NCBI RefSeq assembly: GCF_013415885.1
Contig: NZ_CP058910.1
Span: forward strand, 2,170,001-2,234,000
Length of the DNA: 64,000 nucleotides
Reading direction: 5' to 3'
Source of the DNA: Halosimplex rubrum
GTDB taxonomy: Archaea; Halobacteriota; Halobacteria; Halobacteriales; Haloarculaceae
The notes beneath the pieces were generated by a model. That model did no database searches. It was not told the DNA's origin and worked only from the letters and a program-made list of their open reading frames with translations. The position numbers and the translations under genes are program-made. Shown piece after piece: positions 7,561 to 15,904 of the stretch; the stretch's first letter is position 1; each line of letters begins with the position of its first letter.

Positions 7561-9720
7561 CTAGATTTCCGTGACGCGGTCGTGGGCCGTCCCGACGGCC
7601 GTCGCGTCGGCTTCGAGCAGTGCGACGACGAGGTACGTCGCGTAGTCGGCGAAGTAGTCGACCAGGTCGGCGATCCGCTCGGCGTCGATGGCCTCCAGCG
7701 AGTCCAGCAGGAGGAACGGGCACCGCTCGTGTACGTCGTGGACGAGGTAGCCGGCGAGCGCCAGGACGAGCCCGACGACCTCCCGCTCGCTCTCGCTGAG
7801 GTTCGCCGGGGAGTCCTCGAAGGCGCCCTCGTCGCCCTCGCGGACGACGCGGAGGTCGAACCGCCCCACGTCGGCGCCCGACCGGTCGGTGCCGGTGGTC
7901 CGCGTCAGGCGCACGCGGGCGACGTTGTCGTAGTCGAGGGCGTCGACCAGCGCGTCGGCGTGTTCGTTGAACGTCGCGACGGCCTCGGCCGCGGTCCGGT
8001 CGAGTCGCGTCCGGCACTCCACGAGGTCGGACTGCAGTTCCTCGCGGCGGGTCTCGAGTCGGTCCCGGTCGTCGAGGCGCTCGTCGAGGGCGTCCAGCTC
8101 CGACTCGACGGCGGCCAGGTCCGACCGCCGCTGTTCGAGCTCGACCTGGCGCTCGTTGGCCCGCCGGTGCAGGTCCAGGAGATCCGCGTAGTCCTCGGTC
8201 CGCAGGTCCTCGACCGTCGCCTCCAGGTTCTGCACGCGCTCGTTCAGCTCCCGACGCCGCCGTTCGAGGTCGCCGATGCGCTCCTCGCGGCGCGCGAGTT
8301 CGGACTCGACGCGGTCGCGCTCGGCCCGCAGGTCCGCCCGCCGCTCGCGCCGTCGCTCCAGCCGCTCGCGACGGGCGGCGAGCCTGTCGATCCGGGCGGT
8401 CAGGTCGCGACGCCGCCCGAGCGTCCGCTCCCTGAGGTCGCGCAACCGGTCGAGCGTCCCCTCGATCGCCGCGCGGTCGACGGTCGACCCGCACGTCCAG
8501 CAGGTGACCCGCTCGGTCCCCGACAGCCGGTCGGTCACGTGACCCTCCCCGTCGCTCGACGCGGATCCCGCGGCGCCGTCACCCGCGAAGCCGTCGTCAC
8601 CGGCCAGATCCGCACCGTCCCGGCGGATCTCGCCGAGTTCGCCGAGGAGGCCCTCCTCGAGCTGGCTCTCGTTGAACCGGACGATCCCCTGGAGGGCGCT
8701 CACGTCGCCGTCGAGTCGACGCTTGCGTTCGCGTAGCGTCGCGATGTCGTCGGCCAGCGCGTCGAGTTCGGCCTCGTCGACGGGCGACACCGCCGTCAGG
8801 TCGCTCTCGATCTCGTCGCGCTCGCGCTCGACCGCCGCGATCGTGTCCCGCTCGGCGTCCAGGTCCTCGATCACCGATTCGAGGTCCGTCCGGGCGTCCC
8901 GAAGCTCGTCGAGCCGCTCCTCCAGGCGCTCGTCGCGCTCGATACCGTCGTCCAGCGAGGCGTCGGCCGCCTCGATCTCCGCCTCCAGGTCGGCGAGGTC
9001 CGATTCGAGCCCCTCGATCTCGCCCTCGAGACGGCGCCGCTCGGCGGACAGGTTCGCCCGCTCGTCGCCGACGCCCTCCAGGTCCGCCAGGTCGTCGTCG
9101 ACCCGTCGCTTCTCGGCGGTCAGCCGCTCGATCTCCGCCTCGATCGCGTCGGTGTCGACCGGTCGCATGACCACGTTGGCGAGGTCGTCGCCCGCCCTGA
9201 CCGCCCGTCGAACGTCGTTGTCCTCGAGCAACACGGCGTAGGTCTCGGCCGGGCCTGGGTCGGCGAGATACGGGTCACCCGTCGCGGCCACCCCGTCACC
9301 GGCCCGCTCGAACCGTCTGGTGTAGGTCTCTCCGTCGACGGTCAGCTCGACGCGGCCCGAGTCGGCGCCGCGCCGCAACGGCCTCGCCTCGCCGCCGAGT
9401 ACCGCCCGGATCGCCCGCAGGAACGACGACCTGTTGGTCGCGTTGCGGCCGGCCAGCACCGTCACGCCCGGGCCGAGATCGACCGCCGTCGCCTCGATGC
9501 CACCGACGTTCCGGACCGAGAGCGACGCGGTTCCCGCTCCGGCGTCGGGCGCCGGCCGCGTCCGGTCGCCGTTCGACCCGTCCGGACCGGGATCGACGGC
9601 GTCGGCGGCGTCGGCGACCTCGGTGGTGTCGGCGATGTCGGAGGTATCGGCGGAATCGCGGTCCGCGCCGTCGGGGGTATCGGCGCTGTCGGGGCCGTCC
9701 GCCCCAGCGTCACCGTCCAT
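7561..9720 (-). CDS. Archaea-specific SMC-related protein (Sph3-like) with zinc hook
   Basis: A 719-residue SMC/Rad50-like ATPase. After a 60-residue Asp/Ala-rich tail comes a degenerate P-loop GRNATNRSS, in which Arg replaces the usual Lys. Long coiled coils flank a single zinc-hook CxxC (CWTCG, near residue 400). The C-terminal half has a signature-like NLSESEREVVGLVLALAG and Walker B FLLLDSLEAID. This set of features marks the archaea-specific SMC-related family. In Haloferax the homologue sph3 lies beside rdfA and ddfA, genes that control rod/disk cell shape; rdfA is the neighbour here too. The 40-nt gap to rdfA suggests one operon, although AT-rich sequence in the gap could be a second promoter. 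Confidence 0.85.
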   Translation of the reverse strand: MDGDAGADGPDSADTPDGADRDSADTSDIADTTEVADAADAVDPGPDGSNGDRTRPAPDAGAGTASLSVRNVGGIEATAVDLGPGVTVLAGRNATNRSSFLRAIRAVLGGEARPLRRGADSGRVELTVDGETYTRRFERAGDGVAATGDPYLADPGPAETYAVLLEDNDVRRAVRAGDDLANVVMRPVDTDAIEAEIERLTAEKRRVDDDLADLEGVGDERANLSAERRRLEGEIEGLESDLADLEAEIEAADASLDDGIERDERLEERLDELRDARTDLESVIEDLDAERDTIAAVERERDEIESDLTAVSPVDEAELDALADDIATLRERKRRLDGDVSALQGIVRFNESQLEEGLLGELGEIRRDGADLAGDDGFAGDGAAGSASSDGEGHVTDRLSGTERVTCWTCGSTVDRAAIEGTLDRLRDLRERTLGRRRDLTARIDRLAARRERLERRRERRADLRAERDRVESELARREERIGDLERRRRELNERVQNLEATVEDLRTEDYADLLDLHRRANERQVELEQRRSDLAAVESELDALDERLDDRDRLETRREELQSDLVECRTRLDRTAAEAVATFNEHADALVDALDYDNVARVRLTRTTGTDRSGADVGRFDLRVVREGDEGAFEDSPANLSESEREVVGLVLALAGYLVHDVHERCPFLLLDSLEAIDAERIADLVDYFADYATYLVVALLEADATAVGTAHDRVTEI

Positions 9721-9760
9721 GCCCGGTCCGGGGAGCGGCGCGCGTAAATGCGTTCATATC

Positions 9761-10393
9761 TCAGCGAGCGCCGTCGTCGTCGGGCTCGCACGCACAGCCG
9801 CCGTTGCGGAGCAGCGCGACGGCGTCGCGGTCGGCGCCGCAGTCGTGACAGAGGACCCGGACGTCGAGGAACACGTCGAACTCCCCGAGGGTCACCCGGT
9901 CGGCGTCGCGGTGTCGGGCGAGCGTCCCCTCGGCGACGGTGGCGGTCCGCCCGAGGAGCCGCTGGAGCGTCCCGATGTCGGTGTCGATCGGGTCCGTCGT
10001 CGACTCCGGTGGCGTGGCGTCCCTGACCTCCGTGAGGTAGGTGTGGACGGCCTGATGGGAGACGAAGTCCCCGACGAGCGCGTCCACATCGACGCCCGCG
10101 CGGGCGAGGTCGTTTCGCATCTCGGCCTTGCGCCCCTCGCTCACGTCGTCGCCGGTCAGCGTCTCGTAGGCGTCGGCGACCGCGTGTTCGGTCGGGTTGC
10201 GGTCGGCGCGGCGCATGGCCGACCGCAGGACGGCCCTGTTGAACTCGTCGGCCAGGTCCCTGAGACTCGTCCGCGACCCGTTCGAGCCCGTCCAGCTGTC
10301 GACGAGTCTGTCACCCATCTCCTCGAGCCCGTACGCCGCGACGAGCCGTTCGACCTTGCTCCGTCTGCCCGCTGGCGCGTCGTCCGACCCCAT
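9761..10393 (-). CDS. rdfA: Rod-determining factor RdfA
   Basis: A 210-residue protein of the RdfA family, needed for the rod shape of Haloferax cells. Recognisable parts are the N-terminal KVERLVAAYGLEEMGDRLVDSWTG, the YETLTGDDVSEGRKAEMRNDL middle, and a C-terminal zinc-ribbon-like CHDCGAD...GGCACE. It has its own promoter: a TATA-like element (plus-strand CGTATACC) ends 25 nt before ATG 10393, so the message is probably leaderless. It is followed by the sph3-like gene, as in Haloferax. No ddfA-like gene is visible next to the pair. Confidence 0.85.
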   Translation of the reverse strand: MGSDDAPAGRRSKVERLVAAYGLEEMGDRLVDSWTGSNGSRTSLRDLADEFNRAVLRSAMRRADRNPTEHAVADAYETLTGDDVSEGRKAEMRNDLARAGVDVDALVGDFVSHQAVHTYLTEVRDATPPESTTDPIDTDIGTLQRLLGRTATVAEGTLARHRDADRVTLGEFDVFLDVRVLCHDCGADRDAVALLRNGGCACEPDDDGAR

Positions 10394-11212
10394 GGGCGGG
10401 GCTCTCGGGGCGCGACCGTATACCTATCGGTGGTCGTGAGAGTCGGTCGGCGAGAAACCGCGGTCGAACCGGACGCGGCGCCGGCCCGTCGGGTCACGGG
10501 CTGGGCGGACCGGCGCCGCGTCCGCGGACCGCTGGTAGACGCAGCCGTCTTCCCGCGTAGCGTCCCGGGCGGGGACGCCACACCGAAGGAGCGGCCGACC
10601 GGTGGGCTGGGAAGCCGACGGGAACGGGAGTCTCGTCGGCGATGCACAGGGGTTCGGGCGTGTCAGGTGGTGCCGGTCGATGGGTCGACGGCGATCGATG
10701 AGAGGGGGGTGAGACGGTTAAACGGAGTCAATCGTTCACGGGAGTACGCACCGCGTAAAGGGCCGAGAACGTCGGAGCGACGGGACCGTCGACCGCGTCG
10801 AACGGGTAGCGGTCGGCTTCCGACCGCCGACGCCCGACGACCGGTTCGTCCGCGCGGAGCGAACGGTACCCGCCCGGCACGTTCGACGCGGCCCGCGGGA
10901 CCACGACCACGGTATCGAGCCCGAAACGGGTCGTACGCGGAGTATAACCAAGTGCGAGCCGTCGCTGGCCTCGGGCGGGGGGTCGGGGGAGGACCCACCG
11001 CCGTCCACACTGACGCCCGCCGCCGCCCGGGCACCGTCCCGGACGACGGCGGGCGCCGCCCTGATGCCCTGTTCCATTCTTTGGCGGTCGACCGACGACA
11101 GCGGTCGCGTTCGGCGTGACCGCGTTCGACGACCGCCCCGCCCGACACCGCGACCGCGCCGGCCGCTTAGTCGACCCATTACTATCCGTATCGGTCCACT
11201 GACGGACGGACG
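10394..11212. other. Gene-poor gap (819 bp)
   Basis: No gene can be supported. Open frames here are arginine rich and lack promoter or ribosome-binding context. The end contains the phnM promoter: TTACTATCC (11179-11187), 26 nt before the phnM ATG. A 60-codon minus frame at 10728-10910 has a less skewed composition but no other support. Confidence 0.4.
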
Positions 11213-12406
11213 ATGAGCGAACGGACCGAACGTCTGGTCGTCGAGGGCGGGACCGTGGTCACCCCCGAAGCCGCGTTCGACGGCGGCCGCGTCGTCGTCG
11301 AAGGCGACCGGATCGTCGCTGTCGAGTCGACCGAACGCACCGACGGGGACGACCGAGCGACGACCGACGGCGAGCGCGACGGCGGGCCGACCGTGCGACA
11401 CCTCGACGCCACCGGCGAGGTCGTCCTCCCGGGGCTGGTCGACCTCCACGGCGACGAGGTGGAGCGCTACCGCTTCCCGCGGTCGGGCGAACGCGTCGAC
11501 GCGGCGACCGCGCTGGCGACGGCCGACCGGCTGGCGCTGGCGGCCGGCGTCACCACCAAGTTCGACGCCATCGCCTTCGAGGACGCCCCGGAGAAAAACA
11601 GGTCGATCGAGGGCGCGACCGAGCTCCTGGAGGCCGTCGCGACGGGGGCGGATCTCGTGGCCGACCACCGCGTCCACGCCCGCTGTGAGGTCACCGACCC
11701 GGCCTCGGTCGCGGTCGTCGGCGACCTGGTCGAGCGGCCGGCCGTCGACATCGCGTCGCTGATGGCGCACGCGCCGGGCCGCGGCCAGTTCGAGGACGAG
11801 ACGGCGTTCGCCAGCCGCTACGCCGACGGCCGCGGCGCCGCCGCCGACGAGGCCGCCCGGGCCGGTGCGGAGCGGCGCGCCGTCCCGGAGACGACCGTCA
11901 GAGAGCGGGTCGCCGACCTGGCCGAGGAGCTGTCGGCGGCGGACGTGCTGGTCGCCTCCCACGACGACGCCGACCCCGCGGCCGTCGAGCACGCGCTCGA
12001 CCACGGCGTCGACCTGTGTGAGTACCCGGTGTCGCTCGCCGCCGCCGGCCGGGCGAGCGAGCGCGGCGCCGCGACCGCGATGGGCGCGCCGAACCTCGTC
12101 CGCGGCGGGAGCCTCTGGGGCAACCTCGACGCGCGCGCGGCGATCGACGCCGGCGTCGTCGATCTGCTGTGTTCCGACTACCGCCCCCAGGCGCTCCTGG
12201 CCTCGGTGTTCGTCGACACCGGCGAGCCCCTCGCCCGCCGCGCGGCCCGGGTCACGAGCGAACCCGCCCGCGTCGCCGGCCTCGACGACCGGGGCGAGCT
12301 CGCGCCGGGCGCGCGCGCCGACCTGGTCGCCGTCGACCCCGACCCGGTGCCGACCGTGACCCGCGCCGTCGTCGCCGGTCGGGAAGTGTATCGCTGCGGG
12401 CGATGA
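11213..12406 (+). CDS. phnM: Alpha-D-ribose 1-methylphosphonate 5-triphosphate diphosphatase PhnM
   Basis: A 397-residue amidohydrolase-fold enzyme of the C-P lyase pathway; it releases diphosphate from ribose-1-methylphosphonate-5-triphosphate. PhnM hallmarks are LPGLVDLHGDEVE (metal-binding HxD-type motif), VHARCEVT, SLMAHAPGRGQF, SHDDA, EYPVS, GAPNLVRGGS and SDYRP. A TATA-like TTACTATCC ends 26 nt before the ATG, so the message is likely leaderless. An acidic insertion is present near residues 40-60. No other phn gene lies in the window, so the rest of the pathway must be elsewhere or the enzyme acts in another role. Confidence 0.9.
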   Translation: MSERTERLVVEGGTVVTPEAAFDGGRVVVEGDRIVAVESTERTDGDDRATTDGERDGGPTVRHLDATGEVVLPGLVDLHGDEVERYRFPRSGERVDAATALATADRLALAAGVTTKFDAIAFEDAPEKNRSIEGATELLEAVATGADLVADHRVHARCEVTDPASVAVVGDLVERPAVDIASLMAHAPGRGQFEDETAFASRYADGRGAAADEAARAGAERRAVPETTVRERVADLAEELSAADVLVASHDDADPAAVEHALDHGVDLCEYPVSLAAAGRASERGAATAMGAPNLVRGGSLWGNLDARAAIDAGVVDLLCSDYRPQALLASVFVDTGEPLARRAARVTSEPARVAGLDDRGELAPGARADLVAVDPDPVPTVTRAVVAGREVYRCGR

Positions 12407-12531
12407 CCGGCGGGCGGCGACCGCCGGAGGGCGGAGCCGTCATCGAACGTGACAGTTTCGACAGTTTTCCCAATTCAGCCGTTTTAACTGCCCTATACGC
12501 GAAATTATCGCGCTGTAGACGACCAATTACA

Positions 12532-12555
12532 ATGAGTCGACGGCACCTCCGGTGA
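12532..12555 (+). CDS. Candidate leaderless mini-ORF (7 codons) before the DUF7511 gene
   Basis: ATG 12532 opens a 7-codon frame (MSRRHLR, stop TGA 12553-12555) that ends three nt before the DUF7511 ATG. An AT-rich element AAATTATC (12502-12509) lies 23 nt before it, fitting leaderless initiation. GGTGAGG between stop and ATG can serve re-initiation. Confidence 0.35.
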   Translation: MSRRHLR

Positions 12556-12558
12556 GGT

Positions 12559-12756
12559 ATGTCGACGGACACGACGCGGCAGACCGGGGGCGAACGCGAG
12601 GCGCCGACGTGGGAGTTGCGAGCGGTCGTCGAACGCTACGACGACGCACCCGACGAGTGTACGATCTACCCCGCGGGGGTCGACGAGCACAAGCGGATGG
12701 CGACCTGGATCTCGGCGACGGAGCCGTCGTTCGTCGAACTCGGCGCGGTCCGCTGA
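12559..12756 (+). CDS. DUF7511-like small haloarchaeal protein
   Basis: A 65-residue acidic protein ending ATWISATEPSFVELGAVR with a central YDDAPDECTIYPAG, the pattern I associate with the haloarchaeal DUF7511 family. The function is unknown. It has its own AT-rich promoter (12470-12510) after phnM and a 7-codon frame just upstream. Confidence 0.7.
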   Translation: MSTDTTRQTGGEREAPTWELRAVVERYDDAPDECTIYPAGVDEHKRMATWISATEPSFVELGAVR

Positions 12757-12861
12757 GTCGCGACGCGGCCTCGGTCTTCTGACTCACGCTTCGACGGCCG
12801 ACTGCCGAACCCGATAGCCGTCGCTGACCGACTGAGAAAGAACGGAGAGAAGACGGAGACG

Positions 12862-13485
12862 CTACTCGTCGTCGCGGTCGTCGAGGGTCTGGGCGGCGGA
12901 GACGCCGACGAGGCCGACGAGCACGACCGTCGCGACGACGGTCGGCGTCAGGCCGACGGCGGCGGCGCCGAGCTGGCTCGCGAGCAGTCCGAGGACGCCG
13001 GCGCCCGTGAGCGACCCGTAGTAGAGCGGCCACGGTCGGTCGACGCCGTCGGACTCCTCGAGATACTCGTAGAGCTGGACCGCGTTCGGGCCCAGCGAGA
13101 TCCGCCCGCGGTTCTGGTTGAACTCGACGATGTCCATGTCGTCCATCTTCGGCAGGTGACACTGGTAGAGTCCGACGTAGACGCACTTGCGCTCGTTGGA
13201 CGTCACCTGCGCGACGGTCGTTCCGTTCTCGACGGCGGCGACGTGCTCCGCGAGTTCCCCCAGCGAGACCGTTCCCCCGTGGTCCTGCAGGTAGTGGAGC
13301 ACCGTGCGGCGCCGTTCGTTCTTGAGGATCTCGAAGACGTGGTCGAGCGGCAGGTCGGCGGCCTGCTCCGAGTCGGCCTCCTCCTCCGGGACGGATTCGG
13401 TCTCCGCGACCTCCTCCGGCTCGGACTCGTCGGCCTCCTCGGCGAGGATGTCGGTATCGCTCGCGCGCTGAGATGTCGACGACAT
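12862..13485 (-). CDS. DUF7344 winged-helix protein with membrane anchor, copy 1
   Basis: A 207-residue protein. Residues 1-45 are a Glu/Asp-rich tail. Residues 46-150 form a DUF7344 winged helix (VFEILKNERRRTVLHYLQDHGG...GELAEHVAAVENG...VYVGLYQCHLPKMDDMDIVEFNQNRGRISL). Residues 160-200 hold two hydrophobic helices. Such proteins are taken to be membrane-tethered transcription regulators; the target is unknown. Two more copies lie at 17.3 and 20.2 kb around glycan genes. ATG 13485 shares one base with the stop of a short upstream frame, and GGAGGTGA stands before it. Confidence 0.8.
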   Translation of the reverse strand: MSSTSQRASDTDILAEEADESEPEEVAETESVPEEEADSEQAADLPLDHVFEILKNERRRTVLHYLQDHGGTVSLGELAEHVAAVENGTTVAQVTSNERKCVYVGLYQCHLPKMDDMDIVEFNQNRGRISLGPNAVQLYEYLEESDGVDRPWPLYYGSLTGAGVLGLLASQLGAAAVGLTPTVVATVVLVGLVGVSAAQTLDDRDDE

Positions 13486-13565
13486 CAGGCCGTCACCTCC
13501 CGATAGTTGCAGCTCCGATCTCCGGGCACGCTTCGGGCGAAACGCGCTCGCGAGCGGTCACTCAT
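13485..13565 (-). CDS. Candidate leaderless mini-ORF (26 codons) before DUF7344 copy 1
   Basis: ATG 13565 lies 28 nt after the AT-rich element CTAACTG (minus strand, 13593-13599). The frame (begins MSDRSRARFARS, ends NYREVTA) stops in TGATG, sharing a base with the DUF7344 ATG. The Shine-Dalgarno GGAGGTGA for the main gene lies inside the end of this frame, the usual layout for coupled re-initiation. Confidence 0.45.
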   Translation of the reverse strand: MSDRSRARFARSVPGDRSCNYREVTA

Positions 13566-14166
13566 GAGTCGCCCGCCGGAACGTGTCCGTGACAGTTAGC
13601 GTTCGATTCGCGGTCGGTTCGTGGGATGTGTCGGCATTCATGTGTCCGTACCCCCGGCGCTGGAGACCCCTCCACAGAGTGTATCGCGCCGTCTGTCCGT
13701 GATGGCGCATTACCACTTAATCTTTCTTGATTGAACAATCAGCAACGGGAGCATAACGCGGAGGTTACCCTCCCCCATCTCCTGGGTTCGCGAGTAAGGA
13801 CGTCGTTACCGACGAGCCGACTGCGGTATGGGCCCCGTTCGCATCGTAATGGAGAGGTTTCTCGCCGCGTCGGCCGGCGAGCCGTCCCAGGCGGATCCGC
13901 GCTTCGGATCGGCACGCGGGCCGCACCGTCGGTCCCGGCGGCGCCGGCCGCGGCGGTCGCGGTCCCGCAATCTCGCCTTACCGCCGACGGGCCCACCCCC
14001 TCCGCGATCGTATTCGATAACCGAGTTGTTTTCCGCCGGTGGGCGCGGGATCCGGTCGGGACGGTCGAAGTCGTGCGGCCGAACGCGCCGGTCGGCGGCC
14101 GGCGGCCGACACGTCGTGATCCCGAAGGTTCTTTGTGAGTGGGTCGGATGCGTGTGTTGTACTAGA
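13566..14166. other. Intergenic gap (601 bp) before the HalOD1 gene
   Basis: No gene can be supported. The region includes a short AT-rich stretch ACTTAATCTTTCTTGATTGAA (first 20 bases 13716-13735) that could be a promoter, and a small hairpin GATCCG-CGCTT-CGGATC (about 13895-13911). The open frames across 13.8-14.2 kb are arginine rich and look like non-coding GC-rich sequence. Confidence 0.35.
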
Positions 14167-14208
14167 ATGGTGTCAGAGACGATCACTGGAGCACACTGGG
14201 TGGAGTGA
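14167..14208 (+). CDS. Candidate mini-ORF (13 codons) before the HalOD1 gene
   Basis: ATG 14167 opens MVSETITGAHWVE and stops at TGA 14206-14208, two nt before the HalOD1 ATG. GGTGGAGTGA near its end could act as Shine-Dalgarno for the main gene. The upstream element CTTTGTGA (14131-14138), 29 nt away, is a weak TATA match. Confidence 0.35.
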   Translation: MVSETITGAHWVE

Positions 14209-14210
14209 CG

Positions 14211-14537
14211 ATGGCGGAACGAACGACGAACGGTGACGACCGCGCGACGGTTCGGGAGGGCGGACCGCGCGTGGTCCACTCGTCGGCGGCCGACCGGGAG
14301 GAGGGGGCGGACCTGAGCATCGCCGTGGTCGAAGCGATCGCCGAGGCGAAGGGGGTCGAACCGACGGAGATGGGGTCGACGCTGTACGACGCCGTCGACC
14401 CGGACGCGCTCGACCGGCTGTTCCCCGGTCAGGAGTCCGACGGCGTCACCGGGCGCGTCGTGTTCGAACTCGGCGCCCACGAGGTCACGGTGCAGTCCAA
14501 CGGCGACGTACTGGTCCGACAGACCGACCCGCGCTAG
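14211..14537 (+). CDS. HalOD1 output-domain protein
   Basis: A 108-residue protein with the halobacterial output domain 1 pattern: LSIAVVEAIAEAKGVEPTEMGSTLYDAVDPDALDRLF, then GRVVFELGAHEVTVQSNGDVLV. Stand-alone HalOD1 proteins are common in haloarchaea and are thought to be output or adaptor domains of signalling systems; the role is unknown. ATG 14211 is preferred over GTG 14205. The gene converges on the dehydrogenase gene; both stop codons share the tetranucleotide CTAG (14534-14537). Confidence 0.8.
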   Translation: MAERTTNGDDRATVREGGPRVVHSSAADREEGADLSIAVVEAIAEAKGVEPTEMGSTLYDAVDPDALDRLFPGQESDGVTGRVVFELGAHEVTVQSNGDVLVRQTDPR

Positions 14538-15904
14538 TTCTCTCCCGACCCGTCACCGAGCCGAACCAGCGGATGTCCGACGGCGTCGCCGTCGAACTGG
14601 CGGCGCCCGTCGAGGACGACCACGTCGTCGAACGCTTTCCAGGGGATCGACTCGAACGCCTCGTGCGCCGTCGTGACCACGGCCAGGTCCAGCTCGCGGG
14701 CCTCGATGTCGTCCAGCGAGACGCGCTCGACACCCGCCGGCGGCGAGTCCGTGGTGACGGGGTCGACCGCGTACACCGTCTCGGCGCGGTCGGCGAGCAG
14801 TTCGGCGACGTCGACGCCGGGCGAGGCGCGCGTCTCGTCGACGCCGGGCCGGTAGGCGAGTCCGAACACCGCCGCGGTGACCTCGGCCAGGTCGCGACCC
14901 CGGTCGGCGAGCGCCTCGGTCGCCCGCTCGACCGTGTACTCGGGCATGTACTCGTTGACGTGGCGCGCCGTCTCCAGCAGCGGCGTCGCGCCCTCGAACT
15001 CCGAGATGACGAAGTAGGGGTAGTAGGGGATGCAGTGGCCCCCGACGCCCGGCCCGGGGTCGTGGATGTCGCAGAACGGCTGGGTGTTGGCCACTTCGAT
15101 GGCCTCGGGCACGTCGACGCCGAACTCCCCGGCCAGCGTCGCCAGCTCGTTGGCCAGCGCGATGTTCACGTCGCGGTACAGCCCCTCGAACACCTTCACG
15201 CACTCGGCGGTCGTGGGGTCGCTGACCGCGTAGACCTCCGCGTCGGTGATCCCCCCGTAGATCAGCTCCGCGACCCGCGTGCTCTCGTCGTCGGCGCCGC
15301 CGACGACCTTCGGATGGGCACCGCGGATGTCCTCCAGCGCCCGCCCGCTCATCGTCCGTTCGGGACAGAAGGCGAGCCCGAACTCGCCGAGTCCGAGGCC
15401 GCTCTCGGCTTCGAGCCACGGGGCCACGCGGTCGCGACAGGTCCGCGGCGGGACCGTCGACTCGATTATCACGGTGTCGCCGGCGTCGAGTCCCTCGCCG
15501 ACCGAGCGGACCGCGGCCTCGAGCGCCGACAGGTCCGGACGGTCGTCGGAGACGAGCGTCGGGACGATGACGACGTGGACGCTCGCCTCGCTCGCGGCGT
15601 CGACCGCGTCGGTCGTCGCCGACAGCGACCCGTCGGCGGCCAGCCGCTCGACCGCCTCGGGGAGGCCGGGCTCGCCCTCGACGGGGCACTCGCCGGCGTC
15701 GACGGCCTCGGCCACGTCGGGATCGATGTCGACGCCGGTGACCGCCCCGGACGCCTCGGCGTAGACGGCGGCCAGCGGCAGCCCCATCTTCCCGAGGCCG
15801 TACACCGCGACCGGGACGGCGCCGCCGGCGAACGCGCGTCGCTGGGCAGGTTCGTCGGCGTCGGCGCCGTAGAGCCCCGTCGGTTCCGAACGCTGGCTGC
15901 TCAT
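14534..15904 (-). CDS. UDP-sugar 6-dehydrogenase (WbpA/WecC type)
   Basis: A 456-residue nucleotide-sugar dehydrogenase that oxidises C6 of a UDP-HexNAc to the uronic acid with NAD. A Rossmann motif VYGLGKMGLPLA opens the domain, ESTVPPRTC and FCPERTMSGRAL follow, and the catalytic Cys is in GGHCIPYYPYF. The C-terminal UDP-binding part has FGLAYRPGVDETRASP. ATG 15904 overlaps the stop of the oxidoreductase (ATGA), so the two are translated together. With the oxidoreductase, aminotransferase and acetyltransferase genes it fits the UDP-GlcNAc(3NAc)A route (WbpA step); a plain UDP-ManNAcA role is the alternative. Confidence 0.88.
   Translation of the reverse strand: MSSQRSEPTGLYGADADEPAQRRAFAGGAVPVAVYGLGKMGLPLAAVYAEASGAVTGVDIDPDVAEAVDAGECPVEGEPGLPEAVERLAADGSLSATTDAVDAASEASVHVVIVPTLVSDDRPDLSALEAAVRSVGEGLDAGDTVIIESTVPPRTCRDRVAPWLEAESGLGLGEFGLAFCPERTMSGRALEDIRGAHPKVVGGADDESTRVAELIYGGITDAEVYAVSDPTTAECVKVFEGLYRDVNIALANELATLAGEFGVDVPEAIEVANTQPFCDIHDPGPGVGGHCIPYYPYFVISEFEGATPLLETARHVNEYMPEYTVERATEALADRGRDLAEVTAAVFGLAYRPGVDETRASPGVDVAELLADRAETVYAVDPVTTDSPPAGVERVSLDDIEARELDLAVVTTAHEAFESIPWKAFDDVVVLDGRRQFDGDAVGHPLVRLGDGSGEN

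Noticed and set aside
10728-10910. A 60-codon minus-strand frame in the gap before phnM, with moderate amino-acid composition.
   Set aside because: No ribosome-binding site, promoter or recognisable family. Not supported as a gene.
13895-13911. Small hairpin GATCCG-CGCTT-CGGATC considered as a terminator or RNA gene.
   Set aside because: Isolated, without a T-run or nearby gene end.
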